Positions 30,585 through 37,625 of a stretch of 64,000 nucleotides of DNA are shown piece after piece. Below the pieces are notes generated by a model that saw only the letters and a program-made list of their open reading frames with translations, did no database searches and was not told the DNA's origin. The stretch comes from an uncultured Roseateles sp. Lineage in GTDB: Bacteria; Pseudomonadota; Gammaproteobacteria; Burkholderiales; Burkholderiaceae_C. The first letter of the stretch is position 1. Each line of letters starts with the position of its first letter. The stretch is from assembly GCF_963422335.1 (NCBI RefSeq), contig NZ_OY729424.1:2852001-2916000 (forward strand), read 5' to 3'. Both the position numbers and the translations under genes were made by a program.

Positions 30585-31040
30585 TCATCTTCGAAAGGTC
30601 AGCGCGAGTGGCGATTTGATGGCGACAAAGGCCGCGGCGTTGAGTACAACCGTGCCTCAGAATGCCAATCGAAACGACGCCTTGTGTGATTTGTGTCGAA
30701 GCGCATGCTGGACATTGATGGAGCCGGGCCAACTGCCCACTAAGCCGAGAACGAGAACGGTGCTTTCGGCAATGCACCAGTTACCTGCCACAGCGGCGGA
30801 CTTGTCTTCGGCATAGGCGACGAAGCAGATGACGCTTGCAACCAGATAAAGCATCGCGCACCAGTTCAGCACGCGCCACACGACGGCCACGAGCAGGTAA
30901 ACGACGAATAAGGCCAGAATGGCGAAGAGGCTTGCCGGTCCCCACTGCGACTGTTTGCCGTTTCGATATAGCTTCCGAGTTGGCGCAGGCCGCACGATCT
31001 CAACGTTCTTGACGTTTCGACTGACGCTGGGGCGATTCAC
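30585..31040 (-). pseudogene. truncated copy of the cold-shock/DUF1294 gene
   Basis: Matches the membrane half of the gene at 27699-28313 (WRVLNWCAMLYLVASVICF; DKSAAVAGNW; WPGSINVQHALRHKSHKASF). The cold-shock half is missing, and the Trp codon after RLAF is TGA, cutting off the last helix, which is still readable to a stop at 30585. The 5' boundary runs into the 3' end of the HipA-like gene, which probably replaced it. Confidence 0.8.
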
Positions 31041-32400
31041 CGACTGGCAACAGCGGCGCTACAAACGCCCTGGCTGCCGGGAGGTTGGCCTTGGCCAAGT
31101 CACGCATCTCGCGGGACAGCGAGACGGGGAACTCCTCGGTCATCGCGGCCTTCCAGAATTGCTCAGCGGCCTTGGCGGCCAGGGCCCATACCTCTGGCTT
31201 GGCGCCGATAGTGCCGACCTTGGGTTCTACGGGGGTCAGGTCTGGGTCTAGGCCACCTCCGATGGAGGCATAGCGCATGGGGAGGATGTCGTAGGCCGGT
31301 GCGATGCCCTTGTACGCGCCGTCCTCGTCAATTAGCACTGAGATGTTCTCGAAGTGCCTGTCGCTATTGCCAATGAGTTCACTGAAGGCAGCCATTGTGT
31401 CGACGTGGCGAGCGTCTTCAGCAGAGAGATACCTCGCCTGCTCACAACGCGCGGCGAACTCAGGCCACGAATCCCGCAGGCCGAAGAACTCGTCATCAAC
31501 GGCACCGGCCGAGAGCATGCCGATCCGTCCCTGCAGCCCTATCCGGTCGAAGCGTTGAATCTCAAGGAAGACGTAGTCGCCCGTCGCCATCAGCTGAGTC
31601 CGGCTCGCGGGCACGCCAACCTCAGCCAAGCACCTCAAGGCCAGGTGCTCGAGCGGGAGTAGTTCGGCCATTCGGCTTCCGATCTTGGCGAACTTCACGA
31701 TGACGTGTCCCGAGTCTTCGGTCAGCCAGAGGAACTTCGGCTGCTCGCCACCGGTGCTGGAACCATATGTGGCGCCGCGCAGTGCCGTGGCCATCCCCTC
31801 GTAGCAATCGAGCTTCTCCTCGGCCGGGGTCGGGGGAAGACCCCTGAAGTCCATCTCCATCTGGAGTGGGGCATCGCCGAACACCAGGTTGCCAGGCAGG
31901 TTCAGGCCCCGCGTGAAAAGGTAGGCCACGCGGTGGTCGTCGCCCCAGTCCTTGAGGCTGGTGGGAAACACCTGGCTTTTCGCCGCCTCATGTGCGAGTT
32001 GACGGCCCAGGAAGCCAGATGGAGCCGTGAAGGACATATAGGGAGGCAGACCCTCGTACAGGCGAGTGACCTTACCAATCCTCTCAAGCGTGGCACCGCC
32101 GGTCAGGAATTCGACATCCGCAAATGGCTCAATGTTGCCGCGGCTGAGGTGGCGGTAAATACGCTGCCGCGGACTGAGCCCTAGCGGCAACCGGCGCAGC
32201 AGCGCGTACCTCGGCGTGCGGTCTCCCGTGATCTTGAAGTTCGAAACTGTCCGCGACAGCCCATGAATAGTTCGCGAAAGCGTTGGCTGGCTGATTCCAA
32301 GGGCTGCAACCAACTGAGCAGCGGACATAGGTCCGCCTCGCAGGACGCGTTCAATTTCCTGAGCGACATTGGAGCCTGACGGCCGAGCCGACGCATTCAT
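31000..32400 (-). CDS. HipA-family kinase with N-terminal winged HTH (YjjJ-like)
   Basis: 466 aa. The N-terminus is a DNA-binding HTH (SAAQLVAALGISQPTLSRTI). The rest is a HipA Ser/Thr kinase: STGGEQPKFLW (Gly-rich loop), VIVKF, catalytic IGNSDRHFENIS and PAYDILPM. This layout matches E. coli YjjJ, a HipA-type toxin that carries its own HTH instead of a separate HipB. The kinase motifs look intact. I prefer the ATG at 32400; a TTG at 32424 is possible. It overlaps the decayed DUF1294 copy downstream. Confidence 0.82.
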   Translation of the reverse strand: MNASARPSGSNVAQEIERVLRGGPMSAAQLVAALGISQPTLSRTIHGLSRTVSNFKITGDRTPRYALLRRLPLGLSPRQRIYRHLSRGNIEPFADVEFLTGGATLERIGKVTRLYEGLPPYMSFTAPSGFLGRQLAHEAAKSQVFPTSLKDWGDDHRVAYLFTRGLNLPGNLVFGDAPLQMEMDFRGLPPTPAEEKLDCYEGMATALRGATYGSSTGGEQPKFLWLTEDSGHVIVKFAKIGSRMAELLPLEHLALRCLAEVGVPASRTQLMATGDYVFLEIQRFDRIGLQGRIGMLSAGAVDDEFFGLRDSWPEFAARCEQARYLSAEDARHVDTMAAFSELIGNSDRHFENISVLIDEDGAYKGIAPAYDILPMRYASIGGGLDPDLTPVEPKVGTIGAKPEVWALAAKAAEQFWKAAMTEEFPVSLSREMRDLAKANLPAARAFVAPLLPVGESPQRQSKRQER

Positions 32401-32413
32401 CTGGATTGTTTGT

Positions 32414-32442
32414 GAATAGTTCAATGAATAGATGAGTTATTC
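32414..32442. promoter_or_regulatory. GAATA repeats upstream of the HipA-like gene
   Basis: GAATA occurs at 32414-32418 and 32426-32430, with an inverted copy TATTC at 32438-32442. The cluster sits directly before the start codon, where autoregulation by the protein's own HTH would be expected. Operator function is a guess. Confidence 0.3.
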
Positions 32443-32661
32443 TCTCACAGCGACCTGAAGGCGACTGGAGGCAGCGCACAACGCATGTGGGACGTATGAG
32501 TACTTTGCTCCGCTCTTGCAGGAGATGTCGCGGATACAAAAGGGGTATTGGTGTTCCAGAACCGGCCCATGGCTGAGCCTGCTCAGCTCAAGGCTGTGAA
32601 GGTCGTGGGCTTGCCTTGCGTCGCGGTCGCGGACGATCAGCTGTTTCGATTCAGGGGGAGG
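32443..32661. other. no supported gene
   Basis: Between the HipA-like gene and the zinc-ribbon remnant I see only short weak reading frames and no convincing signal. This is probably decayed accessory DNA. Confidence 0.4.
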
Positions 32662-32769
32662 TGCGACAGCAGCATGCGAGTGAGGCTTGCCGGCAGAGGG
32701 CGAAATGCAGGCCACCACTTCCGGGGTTGCTCACGCTATCCCGGCTGCAAAGGGCCTCGAGCTATCTAG
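32662..32769 (+). pseudogene. remnant of a topoisomerase-type zinc ribbon
   Basis: The last 35 codons of an open frame (RCDSSM...GRNAGHHFRGCSRYPGCKG) match the end of the Mrr-like nuclease at 30519 (QSAM...GANAGAQFWGCSNYPGCRG). One Cys of the first metal pair is lost and there is no nuclease domain upstream, so this is a leftover fragment of a second such gene. Confidence 0.6.
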
Positions 32770-32886
32770 CCAGGCATCCAGTCACAGCTGTCGGGAGAGT
32801 CACATTGCCAATAGGATGCCAGCACGCTACGCTGGCTGGCAACTACAGCCGCGCTAGGCATCTGAAACAAATCCAACGGACTCCCT

Positions 32887-33423
32887 ATGTCTCATCAAAC
32901 GATTATTCGCAACCTTGGCTGCAGTCGTTGCGGTGCGACGGGCCGCCGATGGTCTGAACGCGATCCCTTCGACAACGGGCCATCTAAGCCTTCTGGATAT
33001 GAGGAATGCTCGACATGTAAGGGCAGAAAGACTCATCGAATGATGTTCTTCATGACCTCATCGCCGTGTGATGCTCGAATGAATGAGCGGGCGTGCGAAG
33101 GAGGTGTGATGCGTCACGAGCCGTTCTATGAATATCGAAAAAACATCTTCGGACAGGAAACTCGAAAACTGATCACTGGCCATACGGAAGAATGCCCGTT
33201 TTGCTTTGGGACCGGAAAAAAGCACTTTAAAGCGATAAAGACTTCTTGCTCCACGTGCAACGGGGTCGGTGAGGTCACAAAATCTGTATGGGAAAAATCA
33301 ATCTTTGGGTCCGAGGTCAAACGAGTGCGTTCCAGTCGGTGCACGACTTGCGACGGGAAAGTGTTCAGTTGGAAAGTTGGTGAGGCGTTTAGGGATACTC
33401 ACTGCATCGGGTCCAACGTCTAG
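32887..33423 (+). CDS. orphan protein with DnaJ-like CxxCxGxG repeats
   Basis: 178 aa with five CxxC pairs: CSRCGATG, CSTCKGRK, CPFCFGTGK, CSTCNGVGE and CTTCDGK. This is the pattern of the DnaJ zinc-finger domain, but there is no J domain and no substrate-binding C-terminal domain. It likely binds two zinc ions and could act in disulfide or protein-folding chemistry. Base composition is visibly more AT-rich than the surrounding chromosome, suggesting transfer. It is the last gene before the prophage. Confidence 0.65.
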   Translation: MSHQTIIRNLGCSRCGATGRRWSERDPFDNGPSKPSGYEECSTCKGRKTHRMMFFMTSSPCDARMNERACEGGVMRHEPFYEYRKNIFGQETRKLITGHTEECPFCFGTGKKHFKAIKTSCSTCNGVGEVTKSVWEKSIFGSEVKRVRSSRCTTCDGKVFSWKVGEAFRDTHCIGSNV

Positions 33424-33565
33424 TGGGACGCAGGTGCCAATACGGTCTAGAGGGACTACCACCGCTGCAACCTTCAAGTAGCAAGGCGTGACGCAACTCA
33501 TCTGCCTTGATCAAGACCCGGATTCGGTTCGAGCGCGGCACGCAGGAACAGACTGTGACGAGTGT

Positions 33566-33584
33566 GCCAACTGGCGGAAGCGGT
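33566..33584. repeat. left attachment site copy of the prophage
   Basis: GCCAACTGGCGGAAGCGGT, identical to the tRNA-Ser 3' end at 42388-42406. Weaker similarity continues about 14 bp further and includes a CGAAC shared with the tRNA T arm. The core contains GCCA-AC-TGGC, short inverted arms around a two-base centre. Confidence 0.88.
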
Positions 33585-33678
33585 TAGTTGCGAACCCAGT
33601 CTTTTCAACTGATTGGTATCAGATAACTCGTCTAGTGTTGGGACTTGGCCCCAACCCCATAAGCTACACGAGAGAATC

Positions 33679-34263
33679 ATGCTGATCGGATATGCCCGGG
33701 TTTCATCTACCGAGCAGGAAACCACACTTCAACGCGATGCGCTTCGCAACGCCAGTGTGTCGAAAATCTTCGAGGAGAAGCGCAGCGCAGTGAAGCGCAG
33801 GCCGAAGCTTGCAGAAGTGCTTGAGGCGCTCTCGCCGGGCGACGTACTCGTTGTCTACAAAGTCGACAGACTCGCCCGCAGCCTATTCGATTTGCTTCAG
33901 ATCATCCGAGCGGTAGAGGCGTCTGGCGCCTCATTTCGCAGTCTGACCGAACCAATCGACACCCAGAGCCCGGCAGGGCGCATGACGCTTCAATTGCTAG
34001 GTGCCTTTGCCGAGTTCGAGCGCGCCATGATTCGTGAAAGATCAATGGCAGGTCAGGAGGCGGCTCGTTCCCGTGGGGCCAAAGTCGGAAGACCGAGGGC
34101 CTTAACCATTAGCCAAGAGGCCATGGTCTATAGCGCGCTCAAGCGCGGCGCGACGATGTCTGAGCTTGGCAGGCAGTACGGCGTGCATCTGTCCAGTATC
34201 AAACGGGTGAAACTTCGCATCGACAAGCCAGACTCGCCGGCCGTGTTCCGCCGCTGGTCTTGA
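33679..34263 (+). CDS. small serine recombinase (resolvase/invertase type)
   Basis: 194 aa. The N-terminal catalytic domain has the nucleophile Ser in GYARVSSTEQ and the arginine motif YKVDRLARSLFDLLQ, then the long E helix (FAEFERAMIRERSMAG). The C-terminus has a Hin-type HTH (GRPRALTISQ...MSELGRQYGVHLSSIKRV). It is the only recombinase in the element and begins 94 bp inside the left att copy, so it is the likely integrase, although small serine recombinases are not usual at tRNA targets. The ribosome site is weak; in the circular form the start would overlap the end of the repressor frame. Confidence 0.85.
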   Translation: MLIGYARVSSTEQETTLQRDALRNASVSKIFEEKRSAVKRRPKLAEVLEALSPGDVLVVYKVDRLARSLFDLLQIIRAVEASGASFRSLTEPIDTQSPAGRMTLQLLGAFAEFERAMIRERSMAGQEAARSRGAKVGRPRALTISQEAMVYSALKRGATMSELGRQYGVHLSSIKRVKLRIDKPDSPAVFRRWS

Positions 34264-34264
34264 A

Positions 34265-34278
34265 TTTCGCATGCGAAA
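34265..34278. promoter_or_regulatory. TTTCGCATGCGAAA palindrome (site 1), candidate KorB/ParB-like target
   Basis: Perfect 14-bp palindrome, one base after the recombinase stop codon, at the left edge of the large non-coding region that precedes the KorB-like gene. Confidence 0.6.
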
Positions 34279-34279
34279 C

Positions 34280-34488
34280 CTGCGATGCCTGCGGCCCGGG
34301 CTCTATGGCGTTGCCACCGAGCCCCGGGTACAGGTCTCGGCCCATCCGGGTAACGATCCCTATCGCGCCGCATGCCACCTTTTGCGCGGTGAACCCGGGC
34401 AGGCCGCACAGGTCGCGCCAGTCGCTGCGCTTGCCGGCCCCTGGGGCCTGTGTCACGCCCCGTGCTTGCCGCCTGCCCTAGACAGCCT
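34280..34488. other. non-coding phage intergenic region, left part
   Basis: No gene is supported here. The stretch is rich in short dyads, for example GGCCCC-T-GGGGCC near 34435-34447. With the large hairpin that follows it is the longest non-coding DNA in the element, so it is the best candidate for the phage replication origin and packaging region. No nick-site motif could be identified. Confidence 0.4.
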
Positions 34489-34601
34489 CAAAAGGCGGCC
34501 ACCGCTGAATCCGCCGAAAACACCCCCATCGACCCCGTGCTTTGCGAGGGGCGCGATGGGGGTGTTTTTTATTCGGCGGATGCAGCGGCAGCCGCCTTTT
34601 G
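34489..34601. repeat. very long imperfect hairpin, candidate packaging signal or origin
   Basis: Left arm 34489-34531 and right arm 34554-34601 are near-perfect inverted repeats of about 43-48 bp: CAAAAGGCGG...CACCCCCATCG against CGATGGGGGTG...CCGCCTTTTG. Differences are a few mismatches and a small insertion. The 22-bp loop itself contains CCCC...GGGG and could extend the stem. In M13-type phages a long hairpin in the intergenic region directs packaging; this is the best match in the element. Confidence 0.7.
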
Positions 34602-34662
34602 TACGGTGCGCGAACTCCCCTCCCCCCGCCCTCCCCTGGGAGGGAGCGAGGAAGCCTCTTCT

Positions 34663-34677
34663 GAAGGTATTGCCTTC
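34663..34677. promoter_or_regulatory. small hairpin in the leader of the KorB-like gene
   Basis: GAAGG-TATTG-CCTTC, ending 26 bp before the ATG at 34704. The gene's ribosome site (GGGAG) is just downstream, so the hairpin could affect translation. Function is not shown. Confidence 0.3.
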
Positions 34678-34703
34678 AAAACCTAACCTCGGGAGATATT
34701 GAA

Positions 34704-35594
34704 ATGAATGCAGCCGTTATGAAGACCGCCGCCGCCGCCCTTGATACTGCATGGGCGGTGCGCCTGATTCCGCTGTCCAGCATCGCCACCCGCGAGCAGG
34801 TTCGCACGCGAAACGGGTTTGACAAGGCCAGTATTTCGGAGCTGGCCGAATCGATCAAGACCTATGGCGTTTTGCAACCCATCGTGTTGCAGCGCGATCC
34901 GGAGCAGGATGCCGGATATGTGGTGCTCTATGGCCATCGCCGCTTCGCTGCCGCCCAGGTCGCCCAGTTGGATGCAATCCCGGCCATCGTCAGCGACTCG
35001 GACCCGGCCGGCCTGACCGAATTGCAGCTCACCGAGAACCTGCAGCGCGAGAACCTCAACCTGGCCGACACGGCCGACGCGGTGCGCAAGCTGGCCGACC
35101 TTTACGGCAAGCCGGCCGATATCGCCAAGCGCGTCAACAAGTCGCCGGCTTGGGTTTCCAAGCATCTGATGCTGACTTCGCCGAAGTTCGATGCTCGAGT
35201 GCGCACGCTGCTGGACAGTGGCGCGACGGAAGACGTTGAGTTGCTGAACACGCTGAATCAGATCGCCAAGCACAAGAAGGCCGAGCCGGTGCTACGCCGC
35301 TTACTTGACGATGTAGCCAATAACCGCGCCGGCCGTCAGAAGGTGCGCGATGCGCTGGACCAGATCAAGGCGGCCAAGCCTGGCCAAGAGTCTGCAGGCA
35401 GCCAGGATGAACCGGAGTCCAACGAAGGCGACGAGCTTGGCGACGAAAACGAGGACGCCGGCAGCAAGGATCAGTCCGAACTGTTCGGCCGTATCGAACT
35501 GACCGTGGACGCCGACACGTTCGCCAAGTACCAGGCGCTGGGGGGGGCCGAGTGGTTCCTGGCCGCGATCGCAGCCGCAAGCGTCAAGGAGTGA
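34704..35594 (+). CDS. KorB/ParB-family DNA-binding regulator
   Basis: 296 aa. The N-terminal ParB/Srx-like domain has YGVLQPIVLQRD, YGHRRFAAAQ and TELQLTENLQRENL. The central HTH (ADIAKRVNKSPAWVSKHLML) and following helices resemble RK2 KorB, a ParB homologue that both partitions and represses. An acidic linker leads to a C-terminal domain, probably for dimerisation. The stop is 6 bp before the Zot start, so the two are coupled. ParB-like proteins are not standard in filamentous phages. The TTTCGCATGCGAAA palindromes spread through the element are its likely binding sites. Confidence 0.85.
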   Translation: MNAAVMKTAAAALDTAWAVRLIPLSSIATREQVRTRNGFDKASISELAESIKTYGVLQPIVLQRDPEQDAGYVVLYGHRRFAAAQVAQLDAIPAIVSDSDPAGLTELQLTENLQRENLNLADTADAVRKLADLYGKPADIAKRVNKSPAWVSKHLMLTSPKFDARVRTLLDSGATEDVELLNTLNQIAKHKKAEPVLRRLLDDVANNRAGRQKVRDALDQIKAAKPGQESAGSQDEPESNEGDELGDENEDAGSKDQSELFGRIELTVDADTFAKYQALGGAEWFLAAIAAASVKE

Positions 35595-35600
35595 CGCGCC

Positions 35601-36653
35601 ATGCCCATCACCTTAGTGACGGGTCTGCCGGGGCACGGCAAGACCCTTTACACCTTGGCCCGGTGGAAGGACGAGGCCGCCAAAGACAAGCGGCCCGTGT
35701 TTCACAACGGCATCAAGGAATTGAAGCTTCCCGGGTGGCAGGTCTGGGACCCGAAGGACTGGGAAAACCTGCCCAGTGGCGCCATCATGGTGATCGACGA
35801 AGCGCAATTCGTGTTCCCGATCCGGGGGCGCGGGCAACCTGAGTCGTGGATAGAACGCCTGGCAGTACATCGGCACTTGGGCCTGGACTTCGTCCTGATC
35901 ACCCAGGAGCCCATGAACATGGATAGCTTCGTCCGCCGTCTGGTGGACCGGCACTTCCATATCGTGCGCAAGTTCGGCACGCACTGGGCGACGATTCACG
36001 AGTTTGTGAACGGGGTACGTGAGAACGTCGCGAAGAATCGCAAGGGCTCGATTCGGCATGAGTGGCGATTTCCCAAGGCACTGTTTGGCCTCTACAACAG
36101 CGCGGAGCAGCACACGGCCAAGGTGCGCATACCTATGCGCGTATGGCTGTTGCTGGCGTGCCCTGTGGTGTTCGGGATAGCGGCTTGGATGGCATGGAAA
36201 GGCACTCACCCTGATTCGCATGCGAAATTTGAAGACCAAGCGCAGGGTCAAGCGTCAGGACGGCCAGGGCCGCAGACGGCGCCGGCACCTGTGCAGAAGA
36301 ACCTGACGCCGCTGCAGTACGCGGAACAGTTCCAACCTCGGGTCGAAGGCTTGCCGCATACCGCGCCAGTCTATGACGAGGTAACGAAGCCGACACAGGC
36401 TCCCTACCCTGCAGCTTGCATTGCCAGCAAGGTCAAATGTGGGTGCTACAGCCAGCAGGGCACAAAGCTGGAGGTGCCTGAGTCGCTGTGCCGGCAGATC
36501 GCGGATGGAGGGTTCTTTGTGGCCTGGAATCAGACGGTCGCCCAGGCGGTGCCGTATCAGCAGCAGGCACAGAAACAGGAACAGCAGCCGGGGGCGGGGC
36601 TGACCAGCTTTGGGGGTGATCCTAGGGCGCACATTGCCAAAGGGAAGCAGTAG
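35601..36653 (+). CDS. zot: Zot-domain phage assembly ATPase (pI-like)
   Basis: 350 aa. The N-terminal P-loop domain has Walker A GLPGHGKT at 8-15 and Walker B MVIDEAQFVFP near 63. A membrane helix (VWLLLACPVVFGIAAWMAW) lies near 180-199, followed by a Pro/Gln-rich periplasmic tail with Cys pairs. Zot/pI proteins drive extrusion of filamentous virions through the envelope. GGAG before the ATG overlaps the end of the KorB-like gene. It runs opposite to the coat genes, whereas in most inoviruses it follows the pVI gene on the same strand. Confidence 0.9.
   Translation: MPITLVTGLPGHGKTLYTLARWKDEAAKDKRPVFHNGIKELKLPGWQVWDPKDWENLPSGAIMVIDEAQFVFPIRGRGQPESWIERLAVHRHLGLDFVLITQEPMNMDSFVRRLVDRHFHIVRKFGTHWATIHEFVNGVRENVAKNRKGSIRHEWRFPKALFGLYNSAEQHTAKVRIPMRVWLLLACPVVFGIAAWMAWKGTHPDSHAKFEDQAQGQASGRPGPQTAPAPVQKNLTPLQYAEQFQPRVEGLPHTAPVYDEVTKPTQAPYPAACIASKVKCGCYSQQGTKLEVPESLCRQIADGGFFVAWNQTVAQAVPYQQQAQKQEQQPGAGLTSFGGDPRAHIAKGKQ
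36215..36226. promoter_or_regulatory. TTCGCATGCGAA palindrome (site 2) inside zot
   Basis: A 12-bp exact core of the repeated palindrome, located within the zot coding region just after its membrane-helix codons. Confidence 0.5.
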
Positions 36654-36767
36654 GCCGACATACTTGGCGTTTGCTGGGATTGGCGGTGCGTCTATTAGGG
36701 TGTTATCCAGCAGTCGCGGCGCTAAGTCCCTGCTACGCTTGCGCTTTCGGAGCGTGTGCGGAGGATG

Positions 36768-36820
36768 TTATGCGTCAGTCGTCGGTGTTACGCAGCAGCG
36801 CTTGCGCCATACAACATAGA
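36768..36820. other. attI1-like sequence upstream of the cargo lipoprotein
   Basis: GATGTTATG (from 36764), a 13-bp gap, TGTTACGCAGCAG (36786-36798) and a partly matching CGC.TA..ACA stretch follow in the order and nearly the spacing that I recall for attI1 of class 1 integrons. The GTTRRRY crossover core is not preserved. Resemblance is from memory, not from a search. Confidence 0.4.
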
Positions 36821-36829
36821 CATCACCAA

Positions 36830-37222
36830 ATGCATTTGGTCATTGCACGAACTTCGTTGGCAGTCTTGGCGAGCTATCTCGCCGGTTGCTGTGTGCTCGG
36901 CCCCTCCCATCCTGCTACTTCGCTTGCCGGCGTGGTCAGGAATTCAAACGGAACGCCAATCGCCAACGCGAAAGTTGTGCTTTACGGTTCGAGCAATATC
37001 ACTGACGCCAACGGCTGTTTCAAGATGCACTTCGCAGATGCTTTGCCATTTACCTTCGGCGTGGTTGCTGCAGGATACAAGTCAGCTGAAATAAAAGCTA
37101 AGCCGGGTTTCTATCGAGTTCAAGCCGAACTTGTCGCAACACAATCGGGAGAATCTAGTCGTATCGAGTGGCGCGCAATTTCAGGAGACGAGTACAACTT
37201 GTCCAGTTCATGCAAATCGTAA
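36830..37222 (+). CDS. cargo lipoprotein with carboxypeptidase-regulatory-like domain
   Basis: 130 aa. A lipoprotein signal (lipobox LAGC) is followed by a single beta-sandwich domain of the carboxypeptidase-regulatory-like type (LAGVVRNSNGTPIANAKVVLYG...TDANGCFKMHF...GYKSAEIKAK). It lies between zot and the end of the capsid operon, is not a known inovirus structural gene, and may be a host-conversion gene altering the cell surface. Composition is lower in GC than most neighbours. The ATG at 36830 is used because the leader starts there; no strong ribosome site is seen. Confidence 0.6.
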   Translation: MHLVIARTSLAVLASYLAGCCVLGPSHPATSLAGVVRNSNGTPIANAKVVLYGSSNITDANGCFKMHFADALPFTFGVVAAGYKSAEIKAKPGFYRVQAELVATQSGESSRIEWRAISGDEYNLSSSCKS

Positions 37223-37280
37223 GTCCAATTCCTGGCTAGGACTTGAATTGAAGAACAGTACGCAGCCGGCAAGCTCTGAA

Positions 37281-37294
37281 TTTCGCATGCGAAA
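37281..37294. promoter_or_regulatory. TTTCGCATGCGAAA palindrome (site 3)
   Basis: Perfect 14-bp palindrome in the gap between the convergent cargo lipoprotein gene and the DUF2523 gene. Confidence 0.6.
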
Positions 37295-37323
37295 CGCCCG
37301 CCCCCTTGTTCCTCCGCCTGGCA

Positions 37324-37623
37324 CTACTTCTGCACCATCCTCTTGATTGAGCCCCCGGTGAGGCCATCGAGCACCAGCCGCGCAGCCAGGGCCGAGAACA
37401 GCACCGCCGCAAAGCTTCCCAGCTTCAGCGTTGACATGATTTGCATGGTCTGAGGCGGCAGGCCCGCGAAGCTGGCATTGATCATCAGCTTGATCCACTC
37501 CAGCGAAAAATCGACCCCGGTGTAAACGACGTAGCCAATACCCAGGCTGATCAACACCTTACCGACCAGCGTTCCCGCAGCCGATACCAGGCCGCCCAAC
37601 AGTGCTGCGATAAACAAAGGCAT
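37324..37623 (-). CDS. DUF2523 minor coat protein (pVI-like)
   Basis: 99 aa, mostly hydrophobic with three helices (about 3-25, 27-47 and 66-88). This is the DUF2523 family found after the adhesin gene in inoviruses, in the position of M13 pVI, which caps the virion end with pIII. It starts directly after the adhesin stop codon. It is the last gene of the minus-strand phage operon. Confidence 0.82.
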   Translation of the reverse strand: MPLFIAALLGGLVSAAGTLVGKVLISLGIGYVVYTGVDFSLEWIKLMINASFAGLPPQTMQIMSTLKLGSFAAVLFSALAARLVLDGLTGGSIKRMVQK

Positions 37624-37625
37624 GG

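Noticed and set aside
33488..33685. Reading frame crossing the left att site as an independent gene
   Set aside because: Its first part is host flanking DNA. Only the part after 33566 is meaningful, as the tail of the circular-form repressor.
35601..36653. Zot read as an enterotoxin
   Set aside because: The P-loop domain, membrane helix and phage context identify the morphogenesis ATPase. The C-terminal toxin peptide of CTXphi Zot was not recognised.
36700..36775. Integron attC site
   Set aside because: GTTAT triplets occur, but no pair of matching R and L boxes in inverted order was found. Only the attI1-like resemblance was kept.
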